From NCBI GenBank assembly GCA_023101725.1, contig JALJCO010013699.1, positions 310,001-374,000 on the forward strand: a stretch of DNA of 64,000 nt, written 5' to 3'. The stretch's first letter is position 1. The number at the start of each line of letters is the position of its first letter. A program made the position numbers and the translations under genes. This stretch comes from Atherinomorus stipes (Eukaryota > Chordata > Actinopteri > Atheriniformes > Atherinidae). The notes below the pieces were generated by a model. The model was given only the letters and a program-made list of their open reading frames with translations, ran no database searches and was not told the origin of the DNA. Of this stretch, positions 60,905-64,000 are shown in pieces.

Positions 60905-60985
60905 AGATGTATCCTTCCAGGAATGTAAGAGCATATTGTGGCAACGTCAACAGCAGCAGCTATGATTTGCCCACTTGTATGCAGG
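60905..60985 (+). CDS. Candidate 81-base coding exon, phase 1 on both sides
   Basis: The acceptor is CCCTTTAATCAG, a weaker tract than its neighbours. The donor is GCAGG|GTAAAC. The two leading bases complete a GAG codon with the G left by the upstream exon, and the frame then reads MYPSRNVRAYCGNVNSSSYD, followed by LPTCMQ and one spare base. The length is a multiple of three, so exon skipping would keep the frame. This exon was found because its phase matches both neighbours, which is the main evidence for it. No family recognised. Confidence 0.5.
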
Positions 60986-61242
60986 GTAAACAAATCAATA
61001 CACCATGTATACCAAGAATATTGATTGGCCATGTGTATACAGTGAGATGGAGTCGTATCATTCTCACAGTTCTGCCAGTCATTGAGATTTTTATGCTTCC
61101 AACTTCTTCCCTGTTAAGTTGAATTTCAGTAAAAGTGACTGCTGTTCAACATTTATTATCGCCAACGTGGGCTCCCCACATAATCATTTTAATATCTAAC
61201 GTAGCCTTCAGTTATTTCCTGTCTCTTCTGTTCCCACTACAG

Positions 61243-61271
61243 ACTTTGCAGATAAGCAGAGGAGCATGTAA
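61243..61271 (+). CDS. Candidate terminal coding exon and stop codon
   Basis: A strong acceptor (TCTTCTGTTCCCACTACAG) precedes ACTTTGCAG. Joined to the single G left by the upstream exon, the frame reads DFADKQRSM and ends in TAA. A different frame of the same segment stays open for 38 codons to a TAA at about 61359, but its phase does not fit the upstream exon. The sequence after the stop would be 3' UTR. An ATTAAA occurs near 61437 and AATAAA near 61976, neither proven. If the annotation is right, the gene ends in this window. Confidence 0.45.
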
Positions 61272-61937
61272 CAAATACAAATCCATCGCCACAAATAGCG
61301 TGATCCAGCAGGGCAGTTACACAACAAGGATGTTCCCTGACCCCACTTACCCTTCCTAACAGCTATCATGAAGGAAAAATCAGCTGCATTCAAAGACACA
61401 GGTTCCTGTCAGACTTCCTCTGTGTTTTAAAGACACATTAAATGATTGGATTCACATACAGTAGCATACTGGCACAGTGGTTTGTCTGTAGGTTGATTGT
61501 ACAATGGTTCCTGCACGAGCAGCAAAACTTCAACCAAAGAGATGAGTTGAAGTTACACTAGTCTTAAACTAAAGGGGTGAAAAAATGAATAGGAGAATGA
61601 AACATTTTACTGTCCAGATAGAAGTATTCTGACATCTAATTTCAGATATCCAGCCATGTTGACAACCACAAGATCAAACATTGATTGTCAATTAATTATA
61701 TAAACACGTTACAGACTTTTCCTGAAATGCATTTCCTTAGAGACTGAAAAAAAGGAGGAAAGAGGACAGACCCTGTGTGTTACTCTTTTGTAGTAATTTT
61801 ATTTAGATAAATCCCACCACATAGAATCATGACTTGGTTGGGTGTTGGCTCATTATGGATTGATCAGTTAACTATGACAGTCCTTGCACTGCCAGGTTTT
61901 CACTAAACTGATCTTCAAGTCTGTTTAGACAAGTGAC
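61272..61937 (+). other. Possible 3' UTR and downstream flank
   Basis: Follows the candidate stop codon. It is AT-rich with no recognisable repeat until the MITE at about 61938. An ATTAAA near 61437 could serve as a polyadenylation signal (inference). Confidence 0.25.
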
Positions 61938-62568
61938 TGCATTAACATGAGAGTTTTAATTCCTCTTTAATTCCAAATAAAAGTTAATACCGCTTTAGGA
62001 CGACTATGTAAATCTCTTATTCTGGATTAAAATGATAAATCCAAATAAAACTTAATTCCAAACTAAGTATTTGGTTTATTTCTCTTTGAATTCGAATAGA
62101 ATAATTCCCCTGTTAGGTAAACTTTTATTACACTTTTAATTAATTCCCGTGGTTCTGTGCATGCTCCTCCCCTTGTCCTGTTGTAATGGCGCTTGTCTAA
62201 GCACACGTGAAACAAATGTTGGACCCGTGCAAGCTGGCGGAAATGAAAAAGCATGTTTGTGTGGAGCTGCTGCTAAAAAACTACAATCAAAATACAGTGA
62301 AAATCTATGTTATTATATGTTTTTTGTTGAAGCCAAAACAAAAAAGAGCAGGAACTGGGTTCTGTGTACTTTCGGGTAGATGTAAACTGATGTAATTAGT
62401 CACGCCCACCCCGTGTCCAATCAGAACCCTTCCTAACCCCCAGATCTAAAGCAAAATTATGCAAACACGTTTTCCATTTAAACCTTAATTCAAAATTAAG
62501 GAAAATAATTTGATTTCAAATCATTAATTTCAGAATAATTAACTCCGAATTAAAGTAACATTAACCGG
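61938..62568. mobile_element. MITE rich in TTAATTC/GAATTAA motifs
   Basis: The left end GCATTAACATGAGAGTTTTA then ATTCCTCTTTAATTCC is inverted at the right, where the complement reads CCGGTTAATGTTACTTTAAT then TCGGAGTTAATT. The AATTC motif repeats in both halves. A central GC-richer part (62140-62350) is open in short frames without known content. Confidence 0.6.
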
Positions 62569-62570
62569 GC

Positions 62571-62784
62571 CAGTGTTTCTCAAGTCCAGTCTCCAGGACC
62601 CACTACCCTGCATGTCTTGGAGGCAACCCTACTTTCACACACCTGAATCAGATGAGTGGCTCGTTAACAGACTTGCAAAGAAATTGATGAGGAAGTTTAT
62701 TCATCTGAATCAGGTGTGTTGGAGTAGGAACACATGAGGACATGCAGGGCAGTGGGTCCTGAGGACCAGAGTTGCGAAACATGG
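62571..62784. mobile_element. Fold-back MITE, copy 1 of an adjacent pair
   Basis: The left arm CAGTGTTTCTCAAGTCC...CCCACTACCCTGCATG is inverted at the right as CATGCAGGGCAGTGGGTCCT...GCGAAACATG. The centre has ACACACCTGAATCAGATGAG and its inverse CATCTGAATCAGGTGTGTTG, so the whole unit can fold back. Confidence 0.75.
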
Positions 62785-62795
62785 GTTTAGACTCA

Positions 62796-62796
<1 letters not shown>

Positions 62797-62826
<30 letters not shown>

Positions 62827-62843
62827 TTCTCTCTCTCTTTTTT
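62797..62843. repeat. (CT)n microsatellite
   Basis: About 21 bases of pure CT, then interrupted CTTT/CTCT to 62843, located between the two fold-back MITE copies. Confidence 0.9.
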
Positions 62844-62880
62844 CCAAAACAATGTAGTAGACTTTATAGACACATTAAAT

Positions 62881-63126
62881 CAGGGGTGGCCAAGTCCATT
62901 CCTCAGAGCCTCGACCCTGAAACTTTCAGATTCATCCCTTCTCCAACACCCCTGAATCAGATAAATGGCTCGTTACCAGGCCTCTGCAGAGCTGAAAGAC
63001 ATGCACATGAGGTAATTCTCGAGGACTGGACTCAAGCACCACTGCATTAGATCATCATTTGAATCAGGTGCATTGGAGCTGGGAAATGTGACACCTGCAT
63101 GTCAGTGGCCCCTTAAGGATTGACGA
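62881..63126. mobile_element. Fold-back MITE, copy 2 of an adjacent pair
   Basis: Shares AACACCCCTGAATCAGATAA then ATGGCTCGTTACCAGGC with the neighbouring copy and its inverse TTTGAATCAGGTGCATTGGA on the right arm. The arms are more diverged than in copy 1. Confidence 0.6.
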
Positions 63127-64000
63127 GTCTGGCATTAGATATGAGACTTCTTCAGAATGTGATAGAAGAGATCTTTTTCAGCCTATCAGGGTGGAGTTTC
63201 ACACAGAGACCCCATGATCTTGAATCAGTACGCTCAGACACCACCTCAAACCATCCACTGAGGTGTAAAAAGGACCAGGAAGTTCCTCAGTTTGTTGAAT
63301 CTTTTCAGTGTTATCAAACCTTGATAGTTTGCACTTTGCACCTGTTCTCGGTAATGCAGCATGTTATAATCTAAATGCTGGGATTTACATTTGCATATAT
63401 GTATGGGTATTCATAGAAAATGCTGCCACTGAGTGAGGTTATATTTTAATATCAGAGCATTTACTGGCTATTTCAACAAAGATCTGCTTCTCTCTGGATC
63501 TCTTCTCTCATATGTTCCCATCTTCTTGTGTGTGTCATGAGCTGACCTTGTGTTTCTCTCAGCTCTTCCACAGAGTGACTCAGTCTGTGTCATTGTCAGT
63601 CCTGTTATTCAGACTCTCCCTCTTGCCTGCTGCTTGTCTTCATTGTCTTCAGCAGACTCCACTTTAACCCCGAACCTCTCCATCTCGTCTTAATCTCTGC
63701 TGTTTCACGGGCTTCAGCTTCAGCTTAGTTTATCTCATCTTACTGGTTTTAGTGGATTACAATTCAATGTTTGCTGATGTCACAAAATCTACCACAACAC
63801 ACTTACTGTAGGATTTTTAAAATTAAGTTTGATTCAGCTATTGGATCATTCATTGCATTTATATATCTATGTTTGACCAATGTATGGCTACAACTGCATG
63901 AGCTGTAACAGTTCAACAGCCAATTTGTCATGGTGCGGAAGTAGTGGTATGATGGTATGGCAGTAATCCTGTGTAACATGGGCTACATATTGAAAGGAAC
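63127..64000. other. No feature recognised
   Basis: AT-rich flank with TCTC-rich patches. No exon or transposon end seen. Confidence 0.4.

Noticed and set aside
62772..63050. Ser-Leu repeat frame of 92 codons
   Set aside because: Translation of the CT microsatellite running into a fold-back MITE.
1..64000. tRNA, rRNA, CRISPR arrays and bacterial-type operons
   Set aside because: Nothing with the required structure was seen. The repeats are interspersed and inverted, not regularly spaced.

Overview
The window looks like teleost fish nuclear DNA. It is AT-rich, has very low gene density, carries many short diverged transposons typical of ray-finned fish (Tc1/mariner, hAT, TTAA-target and Harbinger-like elements, LINE fragments), and has vertebrate-style splice signals. 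Nothing points to bacterial, organellar or viral DNA. There are no operons, tRNA or rRNA genes and no CRISPR array. The species cannot be named from the sequence.

The only credible host gene is at the right end, plus strand. Four candidate exons (60021-60079, 60192-60402, 60905-60985, 61243-61271) have splice signals whose phases join into one open frame ending in TAA. I read them as the 3' end of a protein-coding gene I do not recognise. The rest of the window may be introns of this gene or intergenic DNA.

The other 60 kb is layered transposon debris between stretches with no recognisable content. 1.0-2.5 kb: Harbinger-like element, TTTATTTATA-type dispersed repeat and a diverged MITE. 6.4-7.5 kb: decayed LINE (endonuclease end to reverse transcriptase start). 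14.1-15.1 kb: snap-back inverted repeat and a TTAA MITE whose relative lies at 54.6 kb. 18.3-20.0 kb: a TTAA element nested in a larger TTAA element. 21.9-25.9 kb: internally deleted Tc1/mariner element with a GC-rich repeat inside it, an inverted copy of that repeat at 25.2 kb, then a 41-base G run and A-rich DNA. 28.0-28.8 kb: hAT-like element with a second element nested in it. 31.2-32.2 kb: Tc1/mariner remnant split by a hAT-like MITE with a perfect 8-bp target duplication. 34.4-35.1 kb: second Harbinger-like copy. 39.1-41.2 kb: Tc1-like element on the minus strand, split by a 5'-truncated LINE with a 14-bp target duplication and holding a block of C and G homopolymers. 48.4-49.3 kb: fold-back MITE split by a hAT-like MITE. 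58.4-58.9 kb: TA-flanked MITE. 59.4-60.0 kb: LINE and mariner fragments directly upstream of the candidate exons. 61.9-63.1 kb: one AATTC-rich MITE and two fold-back MITEs.

I found no new gene system. The most useful results are the exon set, several base-exact nested insertions that allow relative dating, and two regions (25.4-25.9 and 40.0-41.1 kb) where sequence accuracy should be doubted before anything is built on them.
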